This document shows, piece after piece, positions 43,444-52,346 of a stretch of 64,000 nt of DNA. The translations under genes and the position numbers were made by a program. Each line of letters begins with the position of its first letter. Position 1 is the first letter of the stretch. The notes below the pieces were generated by a model. It was not told the origin of the DNA. It saw nothing but the letters and a program-made list of their open reading frames with translations, and searched no databases. Source of the DNA: Mesorhizobium metallidurans STM 2683 (GTDB lineage Bacteria > Pseudomonadota > Alphaproteobacteria > Rhizobiales > Rhizobiaceae); assembly GCF_000350085.1 (NCBI RefSeq), contig NZ_CAUM01000143.1, positions 62,001 to 126,000 of the forward strand. The letters run 5' to 3'.

Positions 43444-44795
43444 CGGATCACGACGCAGCGCCGGTCATCCTGATCGATGACGACAGCGATCTTCTCAAGG
43501 CCACCGCGCAGACGCTGGAGTTGGCCGGCTTTTCAGTCTCGGCCTTTGCGGTGGCGGCCGAAGCCCTGGCCAGGCTCGACGCCGGTTTTGCCGGCGTCGT
43601 GGTGTCGGATATCCGCATGCCCGAGATCGACGGCCTGCAATTGTTCGATCGCGTGCTGCGCCTGGATGCGGATATTCCCGTCATCCTCGTCACCGGGCAC
43701 GGCGACATCGCGGTTGCCGTCAAGGCGATCAAGGACGGCGCCTATGACTTCATCACCAAACCCTTCGCCGCCGACCGGCTGGTGCAGAGCGTGAGGCGGG
43801 CCGCCGAAAAGCGCCGCCTGGTGATGGAGAACCGGGCCCTGCGCGAGGCGGCAGGAGAGGCGCAGGACGGCCTGCCGCTGATCGGCCAGACGCCGGCCAT
43901 GGAGCGGTTGCGCCGCATGCTGCGGCAGATCGCCGACACCGATGTCGACGTGCTGGTGACCGGCGAGACCGGCTCCGGCAAGGAGGTGGTGGCGAGCCTG
44001 CTGCATCGCTGGAGCCGCCGCGCCAGGGGCAATTTCGTCGCGCTGAATTGCGGCACGCTGCCGGAAACCGTCATCGAGAGCGAATTGTTCGGCCATGAGG
44101 CGGGCGCCTTCACCGGTGCGCAGAAGAAGCGCATCGGCCGCATCGAGCATGCCAGCGGCGGCACGCTGTTCCTCGACGAGATCGAAAGCATGCCGGTCTC
44201 GACGCAGGTGCAGATGCTGCGCGTGCTGGAAATGCGCGAGGTCACGCCGCTCGGCACCAACGAAGTGCGGCCGGTGGATCTGCGCGTCGTTGCCGCCGCC
44301 AAGGTCGATCTTGGCGATGCGCGCCAGCGCGGCTCGTTCCGCGAAGATCTCTATTACAGGCTGAATGTGGTGACGATTTCGATCCCGCCGCTGCGCGAAC
44401 GCCGCGACGACATCGCCTTGCTGTTCTTCTATTTCGCCGAGCGCGCCGCCGCCCGCTTCCGGCGCCCGGTGCCGGCTGTCCCGGCTTCGGTGCATCGCCA
44501 CCTCAGGGAGCATGACTGGCCGGGCAATGTCCGGGAACTCGCGCATTTTTCCGAGCGTTTCGTGCTTGGACTGGAAGAAGAAACGCAGGCGCAATCCCCT
44601 GCCCCCGTTCAGCCGGACGCCGCCATGAAGCTGCCCGAGCGGCTGGAGCGCTATGAGGCCGACATCATCCGCGAAACGCTCGGCCGCAATGAAGGCGATG
44701 TCCGGCGCACGATCGAGGCGCTGGGCATCCCGCGCAAGACCTTCTACGACAAGCTCCAGCGCCACGGTATCGTGCGCAGCGAGTTTTCCAGATAA
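43440..44795 (+). CDS. dctD: Sigma-54-dependent response regulator DctD
   Basis: 451 residues. The receiver domain has IDDDSDLLK, the phospho-acceptor Asp in VVVSDIRMPEIDG and Lys in FITKPFAADR. The AAA+ domain has Walker A GETGSGKE, the sigma-54 contact loop GAFTGA, and Walker B GGTLFLDEIE. A Fis-type HTH ends the protein (RTIEALGIPRKTFYDKLQRH). It activates dctA from the two upstream sites. Start overlaps dctB by 4 bases (ATGA). Confidence 0.96.
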   Translation: MTDHDAAPVILIDDDSDLLKATAQTLELAGFSVSAFAVAAEALARLDAGFAGVVVSDIRMPEIDGLQLFDRVLRLDADIPVILVTGHGDIAVAVKAIKDGAYDFITKPFAADRLVQSVRRAAEKRRLVMENRALREAAGEAQDGLPLIGQTPAMERLRRMLRQIADTDVDVLVTGETGSGKEVVASLLHRWSRRARGNFVALNCGTLPETVIESELFGHEAGAFTGAQKKRIGRIEHASGGTLFLDEIESMPVSTQVQMLRVLEMREVTPLGTNEVRPVDLRVVAAAKVDLGDARQRGSFREDLYYRLNVVTISIPPLRERRDDIALLFFYFAERAAARFRRPVPAVPASVHRHLREHDWPGNVRELAHFSERFVLGLEEETQAQSPAPVQPDAAMKLPERLERYEADIIRETLGRNEGDVRRTIEALGIPRKTFYDKLQRHGIVRSEFSR

Positions 44796-44809
44796 GGGCC
44801 GACAGGCCG

Positions 44810-44987
44810 GCGCTGCCCCTCATCTGCCTGCCGGCATCTTCTCACCGTAGAACGGGAAGAAGGACGCCCTCACCGAAGATCTTGCCAATCATCAACGTAG
44901 CAGAAAAAGCGCCGAGGTTGCAGCCAGCCCCCTTCTCCCCGTCACTACACGGGGAGAAGGTCCTGGCAGGGGGATGAGGGGCAGCGC
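44810..44987. repeat. Intergenic palindromic repeat element C
   Basis: A 178-bp element with perfect 14-bp terminal inverted repeats, GCGCTGCCCCTCAT (44810-44823) and ATGAGGGGCAGCGC (44974-44987). Inside are CTTCTCCCCG/CGGGGAGAAGG hairpin arms. The termini differ from elements A and B but the size is alike. It lies in the 304-base gap after dctD and may act as the terminator. The remaining bases before 45100 show nothing clear. Confidence 0.88.
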
Positions 44988-45099
44988 CAACATCGGCGAC
45001 TCTTCGCCACCAAGAAGCAGCCGCCCGGCGCGAACCCGATTCCTGTGTCCGCGATCATGCGTTAGTCTGGCCCCAACCGCAAACCGGACCGCCATCGCC

Positions 45100-45825
45100 A
45101 TGATCGTCCAGACCTGCATCAATGGGGCGCGCAGCGCCGATTTCCACCCGCAACTGCCGCTTGATCCCAAAGCCATGGCGCGCGACGGCGCGGCCTGCGT
45201 GGCCGCTGGTGCAGCCGAGCTTCATGTCCATGCGCGCGGACCGGACGGCCGCGAAAGCCTGGCGCTGGCGGCAATGGACCCGACAATGCTCGCGCTCCGC
45301 CGCGCCTGCCCGGGGACGCTGATCGGTGTCTCCATCGGCGCCTGGATCGAGAACGACGAGGAGCGCACGCTGGCCGCGATCGCCGGCTGGGGCGAATTGC
45401 CCGACTATGCCTCGGTCAATCTGTCGGAACAGGCCGCCCCCGAAGTCATGGGGTGCCTGCGGCAACGCGGTGTCGGCATCGAGGCCGGGCTCGCCTCCGT
45501 CGCCGACGCCGAGCGCCTTGTTCGCCTCGACCATGGCAATCGCGTGCTGCGCATACTCATCGAGATTTCCGAGCAGGAGCTCGCCGCGGCATGGGCGGTC
45601 AGCGACGGCATCGAGGCGGTGCTTGACCGCGCCGGGATGCATCGCGCCATCCTGCTGCATGGCGAAAACGCCACGGTCTGGCCGTTCGTGCACCGGGCAG
45701 CACGGCGGAACTTGTCGACGCGCGTCGGGCTGGAGGACGGCAAGGCGCTTCCGGACGGAAGGGTGGCATCCGGCAACGCCGCACTGACAGCTGCAGCGGT
45801 GGCGATCTTCCGGGCCGGACGCTGA
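45100..45825 (+). CDS. BKACE family protein (beta-keto acid cleavage enzyme, DUF849)
   Basis: 241 residues, shorter than the usual 280-310. The family Zn-ligand motif ELHVHARGPDGRESL, the NLSEQAAPEVM region and the late RVGLEDGKALPDG are visible. BKACE enzymes cleave beta-keto acids with acetyl-CoA, for example 3-keto-5-aminohexanoate in lysine degradation. The ATG at 45100 has a weak ribosome binding site, but earlier in-frame sequence looks non-coding. Transcribed alone, so the substrate is open. Confidence 0.88.
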   Translation: MIVQTCINGARSADFHPQLPLDPKAMARDGAACVAAGAAELHVHARGPDGRESLALAAMDPTMLALRRACPGTLIGVSIGAWIENDEERTLAAIAGWGELPDYASVNLSEQAAPEVMGCLRQRGVGIEAGLASVADAERLVRLDHGNRVLRILIEISEQELAAAWAVSDGIEAVLDRAGMHRAILLHGENATVWPFVHRAARRNLSTRVGLEDGKALPDGRVASGNAALTAAAVAIFRAGR

Positions 45826-46026
45826 CGGCAGATCCAGCGCGAGCTGATGCAAGCCGGACCCAGCACTCAAGCCTGATCCGTCGCGGAAGTCCGGACTTCC
45901 TGTTTGACCATGAGCCTTCCGAACCGGTCGTTTGGCATCGAGGCCGCCGCGTCGACGACTTCGGTAGGCAAAAAGGAGTAGCCTCTTGCTATTGTAAAAA
46001 ATTCTCCATAGGCTGTTTTTAGATCA

Positions 46027-46051
46027 GAAAGAAAAATTCTTAAATTCTTTC
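46027..46051. promoter_or_regulatory. Candidate Lrp-type operator
   Basis: GAAAGAA (46027-46033) and TTCTTTC (46045-46051) are perfect 7-bp arms around an A/T-rich 11-bp centre, 20 bases before the Lrp gene. Its symmetry and AT content suit an Lrp/AsnC autoregulatory site. Confidence 0.5.
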
Positions 46052-46071
46052 AACTTATGAAAGCCTGAGCC

Positions 46072-46578
46072 TTGCGGGAACATCTCGATCAGACCGACCG
46101 GAGATTGGTCAAATTGTTGTCGCAGGATGCCCAGCCCGGCATCAATCGGCTCGCCGAGACGATGGCGATCTCGGTGCCTACGGTGCGCACGCGGCTGCGC
46201 AACCTGTTGGACCGAAACCTGCTCAAGATCGTCGGGCTGCTGAACCTGACCGAGCGCCCCGAGCTGATTTCGGCGATCGTCGGCATCAATGCGCAGGGGC
46301 GCGGCCGTGCTCGCGAGCTGGCGCAGCGCATTTCCGAACTGCCTTTCGTGAACTCGGCCGCCGTGGTCACCGGGCGCTTCGACATCATCGTCGATGTAAC
46401 CGTGGCCGGCGATGTCGCCGATCTCTATCGCGTCACCAGCGAGTTGATCCCCGGTGCCGGTGAGCCGGGCGAAGTCGTGCGCAGCGAGACCTTCGTCGTC
46501 ATGGCCTCCTGCAACAAATGGGTCAGCCTGCCGGAAGGCTGCTGGTCGGAAGACGTTGCGCGCAAGGGCACGCCATGA
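46072..46578 (+). CDS. Lrp/AsnC family transcriptional regulator
   Basis: 168 residues from a TTG start. The HTH (LDQTDRRLVKLLSQDAQPGI, NRLAETMAISVPTVRTRLRN) is followed by a RAM domain (LISAIVGINAQGRGRARELA, VTGRFDIIVDVTVAG). The stop overlaps the next ATG (ATGA), tying it to the dehydrogenase and amino acid transporter downstream, so it probably senses that amino acid. An alternative start is not obvious. Confidence 0.92.
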   Translation: MREHLDQTDRRLVKLLSQDAQPGINRLAETMAISVPTVRTRLRNLLDRNLLKIVGLLNLTERPELISAIVGINAQGRGRARELAQRISELPFVNSAAVVTGRFDIIVDVTVAGDVADLYRVTSELIPGAGEPGEVVRSETFVVMASCNKWVSLPEGCWSEDVARKGTP

Positions 46579-47738
46579 AGATCGCGGTGCTCGGCGGCCT
46601 CGGCCTGCAAGGCCGGGCGGCAATCGCCGATCTCGTCGCCAGCGACGGCGTCCAAGAAGTAGTCTGCGTCGATACCGCGCCGGACGGGGCGACCAGGCTT
46701 GGCGGCCTGACCGACCTTGCCCGCGTGCGTTTCGTCGTGCCCGAAGGCGCGATCGGCCCGGTGCTCGCCAAAGTGCTGGCGGATGTCGACGCCGTCATCG
46801 ACCTGTTGCCGCAACCGCTGATGCGCGAGGCCGTGCAGGCGGCGATCGCGACGCGCACGCCACTGGTCACCACCAATTACGGCAAGGCCATCGCCGATAT
46901 GGCGCCGGCGGCGGAAAAGGCCGGCGTTTCGATCATGACCGAATGCGGGCTCGACCCCGGCATCGACCTTGTCCTCTACACCCATGCCGCCCGGCAGTTC
47001 GACGCAATCACCGCGATCGATTCCTATTGCGGCGGCATCCCCGAGCCGAAGGCGATGGCCAAACCGCTGTGCTACAAGGTGAGCTGGAACTTCGACATGG
47101 TTCTGGTCAGCCAGAACCGCGACAGCGTGCTCATCGAGGATGGCAAGCGGGTCGAGGTTTCGGCCAGCCGCCAACACGCCAACCGCTTCATCCACGAAAT
47201 CGAGGTCGCCGGGCTGGGCAGGCTGGAAGCCTTCCCCAATGGCGACGCGCCACACTATGTCGAGATGCTTGCCGCCGCCAGGGGGCTGCAGCGCTCCGGC
47301 CGCTATTCGCTGCGCTGGCCTGGCTGGTCTGCCTTCTGGGCGCCGCTCAAGGAGCTCGGCTTCCTTTCCGAGGACAAGGTGCCCGGCACGGGCGCCAGCC
47401 CCCGCGAATTTCTCGGCCGGCTGCTAGGACCTCAACTGCAATATGGCGCCGACGAGAAGGACCTGTGCGTGATGCGCAATGTCTTCTCTGGCACCGAAGG
47501 CGGCCGCAGCAAGACGGTGACCTCGGACCTGATCATCGAACGCGACCTCGCCTCCGGCCTGTTCGGCATGAGCCTCGGCGTCGGCTATCCCGCAAGCATC
47601 GTGGCGCAGATGCTGGCGCGCGGCGAAATCGCCACGCCCGGCCTGCTCAACCCGCTGCTGCATGTGCCCGACCGCCGCTTCCTCGACGAATTGGCCAGGC
47701 GCGGCATCCGGGTTACCGAAACGGTCGGCTGGGACTGA
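46575..47738 (+). CDS. Saccharopine dehydrogenase-like NAD(P)-dependent oxidoreductase
   Basis: 387 residues. An N-terminal Rossmann fold starts IAVLGGLGLQGRAAIADLVA (GxGxxG-like). The central part contains TECGLDPGIDLVLYTHAARQ and SYCGGIPEPKAMAKPLCYKV, which are marks of the saccharopine dehydrogenase / LOR family. The family oxidises or reduces N-linked amino acid adducts. It is translationally coupled to the Lrp gene and lies 102 bases before the amino acid ABC transporter, so it likely degrades the amino acid that is imported. Confidence 0.88.
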   Translation: MKIAVLGGLGLQGRAAIADLVASDGVQEVVCVDTAPDGATRLGGLTDLARVRFVVPEGAIGPVLAKVLADVDAVIDLLPQPLMREAVQAAIATRTPLVTTNYGKAIADMAPAAEKAGVSIMTECGLDPGIDLVLYTHAARQFDAITAIDSYCGGIPEPKAMAKPLCYKVSWNFDMVLVSQNRDSVLIEDGKRVEVSASRQHANRFIHEIEVAGLGRLEAFPNGDAPHYVEMLAAARGLQRSGRYSLRWPGWSAFWAPLKELGFLSEDKVPGTGASPREFLGRLLGPQLQYGADEKDLCVMRNVFSGTEGGRSKTVTSDLIIERDLASGLFGMSLGVGYPASIVAQMLARGEIATPGLLNPLLHVPDRRFLDELARRGIRVTETVGWD

Positions 47739-47840
47739 GGAGACAGATTTTCGAACGGTGGTCGCCGCCGGCAACGGCGCTGCCGCTCAAAAGGAGCCCA
47801 AAAGGGCGAAATAACAAGAGATAACAAGGAGGAATGCCCA

Positions 47841-48629
47841 ATGAAGATTGCCAGGCTTTTCATCGCAGGACTTGCGCTCGCCGGCCTCACAGCCGCAGCC
47901 GGTGCTGGAACGCTCGACGACATCACCAAGCGCGGCGAACTACGCGTTGCGGTGCAGACGCAGGGACCGCCCTTCTCGCTGGTCGGTGCGGCCGGCGAAC
48001 GCACCGGCAGCTCGGTCGAACTCGCCGAACTGATGGCCAAGGAAATGGGCGTCAAGATCACCTTCCTCGATTTCGACTGGGACGGGCTGATCCCGGCGCT
48101 GCTGTCGGGCAAGGCCGATCTTCTGGTCGCCGACATGACGCCGACGCTGGCGCGTGGCATGAAGGTCGCCTTCACCAAACCTTATATGTATACGGGCAGC
48201 ACCGTCTTCACCAAGGCCGACAGCAAGTTCAAGACCACCGAGGACTGCAAGGCCAAAGGCACTAAGATTGCCGTGCTGCTTGGCGCCACCGGCGAGAAGG
48301 AAGCCAAGAACGCCTTCCCGGACGCCGACATAAAGAGCTACAAGGGCGGCGGCCCGCTGCTGCTCGACGCCGTCAATAACGGCCAGGCCGATTGCGGCGT
48401 CAATGACGTCTCGGCGGTGAAGGGCCAGTCGACCGCCTATCCGGCCGGCAGCTTCACCATCATGCCGGATCTGCTGTCGAAGGAGCCGCTGGCCTTCGCC
48501 ACCCGCTATGACGAGCCGGACCTGCTGGTCTGGATGAACCTGTTCCTCGATCAGGTCAGCATCGACGGCCGCTTGCAGAAGAACCTCGACTATTGGGTCA
48601 ATTCCGACGCCTGGAAGAAGGACCACTAA
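47841..48629 (+). CDS. Polar amino acid ABC transporter binding protein
   Basis: 262 residues with a signal peptide of about 22 residues (MKIARLFIAGLALAGLTAAA). The mature part is SBP_bac_3: LDDITKRGELRVAVQTQGPP, FDWDGLIPALLSGKADLLVA, and MTPTLARGMKVAFTKPYMYT. A strong ribosome binding site (AAGGAGGAA) precedes the ATG. First gene of the transporter block; a hairpin follows it. Confidence 0.94.
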   Translation: MKIARLFIAGLALAGLTAAAGAGTLDDITKRGELRVAVQTQGPPFSLVGAAGERTGSSVELAELMAKEMGVKITFLDFDWDGLIPALLSGKADLLVADMTPTLARGMKVAFTKPYMYTGSTVFTKADSKFKTTEDCKAKGTKIAVLLGATGEKEAKNAFPDADIKSYKGGGPLLLDAVNNGQADCGVNDVSAVKGQSTAYPAGSFTIMPDLLSKEPLAFATRYDEPDLLVWMNLFLDQVSIDGRLQKNLDYWVNSDAWKKDH

Positions 48630-48646
48630 GCAGCGATAGATCCCAG

Positions 48647-48679
48647 CGGTTTCGCGCGCGTCTCGGCGGCGCGAAGCCG
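48647..48679 (+). other. Intercistronic stem-loop after the binding-protein gene
   Basis: CGGTTTCGCGC (48647-48657) pairs with GCGCGAAGCCG (48669-48679) over 11 bp with one G-U pair and an 11-base loop, 17 bases after the binding-protein stop. Confidence 0.75.
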
Positions 48680-48719
48680 TCCGGAGTTCGCCTCGTCTGT
48701 CTCGGAATCCCACCCAGCG

Positions 48720-49397
48720 ATGCTCGAAAACTTCAGCTTCCGCACCATCGTCGAATATCTGCCTTTATTCGGGCAGGGCCTCGTCACGACTGTGTGGTTG
48801 TCCCTCGTCTCCTTCGCCGGTGCGCTCGCCGTCGGCATCGTGCTCAGTGCCATGAACCTGCAGCGCGGCTGGCTGTTCCGCGTTCCGGCCAAGGCCTATA
48901 TCGACACGGTGCGCGCCACGCCGCTGTTGGCGCAGCTCTATTTCCTCTATTTCGGCCTGCCCCGCCTTGGCTTCGTCCTGCCCGAGCTTGTCGTCGGCAT
49001 CCTCGCTTTGTCGCTGAACAGTGGCGCCTACGTCGCCGAAATCATTCGCGCCGGCATCCTGTCGATCCCGCGCGGCCAGGTGGAAGCCGGCGTCGCCTCG
49101 GGGATGACCTATGTCCAGCGCATGCGACTGGTCATCCTGCCGCAGGCGTTCAAGGTGACGATCCCGCCGCTGCTCGGCCAGGCGATCGTGCTGGTCAAGG
49201 ATTCCGCCCTTTTGTCGCTGATCTCGGTCGCCGAGCTGACACGCGCCGGCCAGCTGCTCGCCTCCGACCGCTTCATGCCGGCGGAAGGCTTCATCACCAT
49301 CGCTGCCTTCTATCTCCTGCTCTACTACTGTCTCAAGGGACTGGCGGCACTGTCCGGGCGCTGGATCGGCCTGCAGCCGGCAAGGAGCAGCACATGA
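48720..49397 (+). CDS. Polar amino acid ABC transporter permease
   Basis: 225 residues of the HisM/GlnP type, with five or so membrane helices and the EAA loop VEAGVASGMTYVQRMRLVIL. Its stop overlaps the second permease (ATGA), so the two form a heterodimer channel. Confidence 0.93.
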   Translation: MLENFSFRTIVEYLPLFGQGLVTTVWLSLVSFAGALAVGIVLSAMNLQRGWLFRVPAKAYIDTVRATPLLAQLYFLYFGLPRLGFVLPELVVGILALSLNSGAYVAEIIRAGILSIPRGQVEAGVASGMTYVQRMRLVILPQAFKVTIPPLLGQAIVLVKDSALLSLISVAELTRAGQLLASDRFMPAEGFITIAAFYLLLYYCLKGLAALSGRWIGLQPARSST

Positions 49398-50068
49398 TCT
49401 GGCAGCAGCTGCAAAGCCTCGCCGGCAGCTATCCCCTCGCCTTGCGCGGCCTCGGCGTGACCGTGGTGCTGTCGCTGATCAGCCTGGTGCTGGGCACGCT
49501 GCTCGGCTTTGGCCTCGGCATCCTGCGAACCGGCGGCAACCGCCTGATCAGCAGCGTGATCGGCGCCTGGGTCGACCTGATCCGCGGCACGCCGTTCCTG
49601 GTGCAGATTTTCCTGATCTTCTTCATCCTGCCGGAACTCGGCATAGAGCTCGACGCCTTCACCGCCGGCATCATCGCGCTGACCAATCTGGCCGCCTGCT
49701 TCATCTGCGAGATCGTCGCCGCCGGCATCCGCTCTGTGCCGACCGGCCAGGTCGAGGCGGCGCTGGCGTCCGGCCTGTCGCGCTGGCAGCGCATGCGCCA
49801 GGTGGTGCTGCCGCAGGCGATGCGCATCGTGCTGCCGCCGCTGGTCGGGCAATATGTGCTGCTCATCAAGGACTCCTCGGTCGTCTCGGCCATCGGCCTC
49901 ACCGACCTCACCCGCGTCGGCTGGCTGGTGGTGCAGCGTGTGCCGAACGGGCTGCTTGTCTTCTTCCTCATCGGCCTCGGCTATTTCATCGTCTGCTATC
50001 CCCTGATCATGCTGGCGAGACGGCTGGAGCAGCGCATGGGCGCGGCCCATGGCGAGGTGCAGTTGTGA
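49394..50068 (+). CDS. Polar amino acid ABC transporter permease
   Basis: 224 residues, paired with the previous gene. WVDLIRGTPFLVQIFLIFFI and the EAA loop VEAALASGLSRWQRMRQVVL are typical of HisQ/GlnP permeases. GAGCAGC before the ATG is a weak binding site, so coupling to the upstream stop probably drives its translation. Confidence 0.93.
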   Translation: MIWQQLQSLAGSYPLALRGLGVTVVLSLISLVLGTLLGFGLGILRTGGNRLISSVIGAWVDLIRGTPFLVQIFLIFFILPELGIELDAFTAGIIALTNLAACFICEIVAAGIRSVPTGQVEAALASGLSRWQRMRQVVLPQAMRIVLPPLVGQYVLLIKDSSVVSAIGLTDLTRVGWLVVQRVPNGLLVFFLIGLGYFIVCYPLIMLARRLEQRMGAAHGEVQL

Positions 50069-50093
50069 CATCGAACCCCAAGGGTCAGGCAAT

Positions 50094-50837
50094 ATGACCA
50101 AAACCGGCATGATCGATTTTCGCGGTGTCAACAAATGGTTCGGCGCGCTCAATGTGCTGAAGGATATCACGCTGAGCGTCGAGCCGCGCGAGGTGGTCGT
50201 CGTCTGCGGCCCGAGCGGTTCGGGCAAGAGCACCTTGATCCGCTGCATCAACGGGCTGGAGACGATCCGCGACGGCGATCTGGTGGTCGACGGCCAGCGC
50301 CTCGGCGACCCCGCCACCAACATGACGCGGCTGCGGACGGAGATCGGCTTCGTCTTCCAGTCGTTCAACCTCTATCCGCACAAGACAGCGCTGGAGAACG
50401 TCACGCTCGCTCCCATCCATGTGCGCAAGATCCCGCGCACTGAAGCCGAGCAGGCCGGGCGCGATTTGCTCGCCAAGGTCGGCCTTGCCGACAAGGTCGA
50501 CGCCTATCCCGCGCAACTGTCAGGCGGCCAGCAGCAGCGCGTGGCGATCGCCCGCTGCCTCGGCATGCGCCCCAAGATCATGCTCTTCGACGAACCGACC
50601 TCGGCGCTCGATCCCGAGATGATTTCGGAAGTGCTCGACGTCATGGTCGCGGTCGCCGAGGAAGGCATGACCATGATGGTGGTGACGCACGAAATGGGCT
50701 TTGCCCGCAAGGTCGCCCAGCGCGTGGTGTTCATGGATGCCGGCGCCATCGTCGAGAGCGGCACGCCCGATGAGTTCTTCTCCAACCCGAAGACCGACCG
50801 CAGCCGCGCTTTTCTGAGCAAGATCCTGCGGCATTAG
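50094..50837 (+). CDS. Polar amino acid ABC transporter ATPase
   Basis: 247 residues of the GlnQ/HisP type. Walker A CGPSGSGKSTLIRC, signature LSGGQQQRVAIARCL, Walker B IMLFDEPTSALDPEM, and the H-loop VVTHEMGFARKVA are all present. The ATG at 50094 has AGGGTCAGG upstream. Last gene of the block that starts with the Lrp regulator. Confidence 0.94.
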   Translation: MTKTGMIDFRGVNKWFGALNVLKDITLSVEPREVVVVCGPSGSGKSTLIRCINGLETIRDGDLVVDGQRLGDPATNMTRLRTEIGFVFQSFNLYPHKTALENVTLAPIHVRKIPRTEAEQAGRDLLAKVGLADKVDAYPAQLSGGQQQRVAIARCLGMRPKIMLFDEPTSALDPEMISEVLDVMVAVAEEGMTMMVVTHEMGFARKVAQRVVFMDAGAIVESGTPDEFFSNPKTDRSRAFLSKILRH

Positions 50838-50855
50838 TTGCCTGGTTTCGGCACT

Positions 50856-51281
50856 TCAGCCGAAGGTCGCCAACGGTTCGGCACGAACCTCGACCCACTG
50901 GCAGCGTCGGCTATCATGATAGAAGGACTGGAAGGGCTGCGGGAAAGACGGATCGGCAAAGGCGCCGACCGGGATGGCGATCAGGCCGGGCTGCGTGTCA
51001 ATCCGGTAGTGGACGCTGGTGCCGCAGTCCGGGCAGAAATTGTAGGTGACGCGGCCGCCCTGCTCGCCAATGCGCGTGAACTCCACCGAACGTCCCTCGA
51101 TCGAGACCTTGTGCTCGGGAAACCGCGCATTGAAGCTGAACGCGCTGCCGGTGCGCCGCTTGCAAGCCAGGCAGTGGCATACCGAAACCCGTACCGGTTC
51201 ACCCGAACAGGTTGCGGAAAGCTGACCGCAGGAACATTCGGCGCGGCGTGACCATGGCTGGCTCCTCCTCGAAAATATCAC
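50856..51281 (-). CDS. GFA family (glutathione-dependent formaldehyde-activating enzyme-like) protein
   Basis: 141 residues. Zinc-binding Cys motifs are clear: AECSCGQL, VCHCLACKRRTGSAF and FCPDCGTSVHY. The family binds Zn and was named for glutathione adduct formation; most members have unknown substrates. Only a GTG at 51281 is an in-frame start; it overlaps the thuB stop as GTGA, which suggests coupling. An ATG at 51255 with an excellent ribosome binding site is out of frame with the domain. Confidence 0.85.
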   Translation of the reverse strand: MIFSRRSQPWSRRAECSCGQLSATCSGEPVRVSVCHCLACKRRTGSAFSFNARFPEHKVSIEGRSVEFTRIGEQGGRVTYNFCPDCGTSVHYRIDTQPGLIAIPVGAFADPSFPQPFQSFYHDSRRCQWVEVRAEPLATFG

Positions 51282-52336
51282 TGCGTATCGGCGTGTGCCC
51301 TGAGCTCTGCCCGTTTCTCATCCGAGACGACGGCAAGATCCAGCACCTTCTGCAATTCGGCTGCATGGCGGAACGACGGCTCGGCCTGAATGCCACTCTG
51401 CACCGCATCGACAAAGCGCTGGTAGTTGGTCGGCACCGAGCCGGGATCGAGGGCCTGCCATTTGGCGTTCTCGATGTCCTCGCCTGTGCACGCTTTCAGC
51501 TCCGAGCCGTTCAGATTGTGCACGACTTCGATGCCGCCTTTGTCGCCATAGATGCGCAGCCGCAATTCATTGAGATGGCCGGTCGCCCAGCGGCTGGCAT
51601 GCACCATGCCGAACGCGCCGTTGGAGAAATCCAGCGCCATGGCGAAGCTGTCATTGGCGTCGAGGTCGTATTCGCCGATCCGGTTGCCGGGCGCCTTGTC
51701 GAAGGTTCTCAGCCGGCAGAACACATGATCGATGTCGAGTGCGGCGCCATAGCTGGCGAAATCGAGGATGTGGATGCCGACATCGCCCAGCACGCCATTG
51801 GAGCCGTGGCCGCGCGACAGGCGCCACAGCCATTTCGGATCGGTTCGCCAGTCGCCCCAGAACCTGGACACCAGCCAGCTCTGCAGATAGGACGCCTCGA
51901 CATGTCGGACCTGGCCGATCTCGCCGGCCAGCACCATGGCGCGCGCCTTCTGCAGCGCCGCCACATTGCGATAGGTCAGGTTGACCATGTTGATGATGCC
52001 GGCCCGCTCGGCGGCATCGGCCATCTCGCTGGCCTTCTCGAAGTTTTCGGCCAGCGGCTTTTCGCACAGCACCGGCTTGCCCGCCGCGACCAGCATCATC
52101 GTGGTCGGATGGTGGATGCGATCCGGCGTCACGTTGGCCGCAGCATCGAACGCACCCCACGCCAGCGCATCCTCCAGCGAGGTGAACCGGTTGGGAATGC
52201 CGTGGCTGTCGGAAAATTCGTCGACACGCTTCTTGTCGACATCGACGGCGCCGACCAGTTCGGCGCCATCGATCTTGCCGAACTGCCGGGCGTGCTCCTG
52301 CGCCATCCAGCCGGTGCCCAGTATCAAAAGACGCAT
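51278..52336 (-). CDS. thuB: Gfo/Idh/MocA oxidoreductase, ThuB-like
   Basis: 352 residues. The N-terminal Rossmann fold starts LLILGTGWMAQEHARQFGKI; the EKP motif is VLCEKPLAENFEKA; the C-terminal domain has GVLGDVGIHILDFASYGAAL. It resembles ThuB of Sinorhizobium, which with ThuA oxidises trehalose-type disaccharides to the 3-keto form. GAGGGTAAG precedes the ATG at 52336. It follows thuA by 10 bases. The symbol rests on the pairing and likeness from memory. Confidence 0.82.
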   Translation of the reverse strand: MRLLILGTGWMAQEHARQFGKIDGAELVGAVDVDKKRVDEFSDSHGIPNRFTSLEDALAWGAFDAAANVTPDRIHHPTTMMLVAAGKPVLCEKPLAENFEKASEMADAAERAGIINMVNLTYRNVAALQKARAMVLAGEIGQVRHVEASYLQSWLVSRFWGDWRTDPKWLWRLSRGHGSNGVLGDVGIHILDFASYGAALDIDHVFCRLRTFDKAPGNRIGEYDLDANDSFAMALDFSNGAFGMVHASRWATGHLNELRLRIYGDKGGIEVVHNLNGSELKACTGEDIENAKWQALDPGSVPTNYQRFVDAVQSGIQAEPSFRHAAELQKVLDLAVVSDEKRAELRAHADTQ

Positions 52337-52346
52337 TTTCTTACCC

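Noticed and set aside
43533..44765. Open frame of 410 residues, minus strand
   Set aside because: It is antisense to dctD, which is a certain gene.
46454..47824. 456-residue frame overlapping the dehydrogenase gene
   Set aside because: It is an Arg- and Pro-rich shadow in the +2 frame without any motif.
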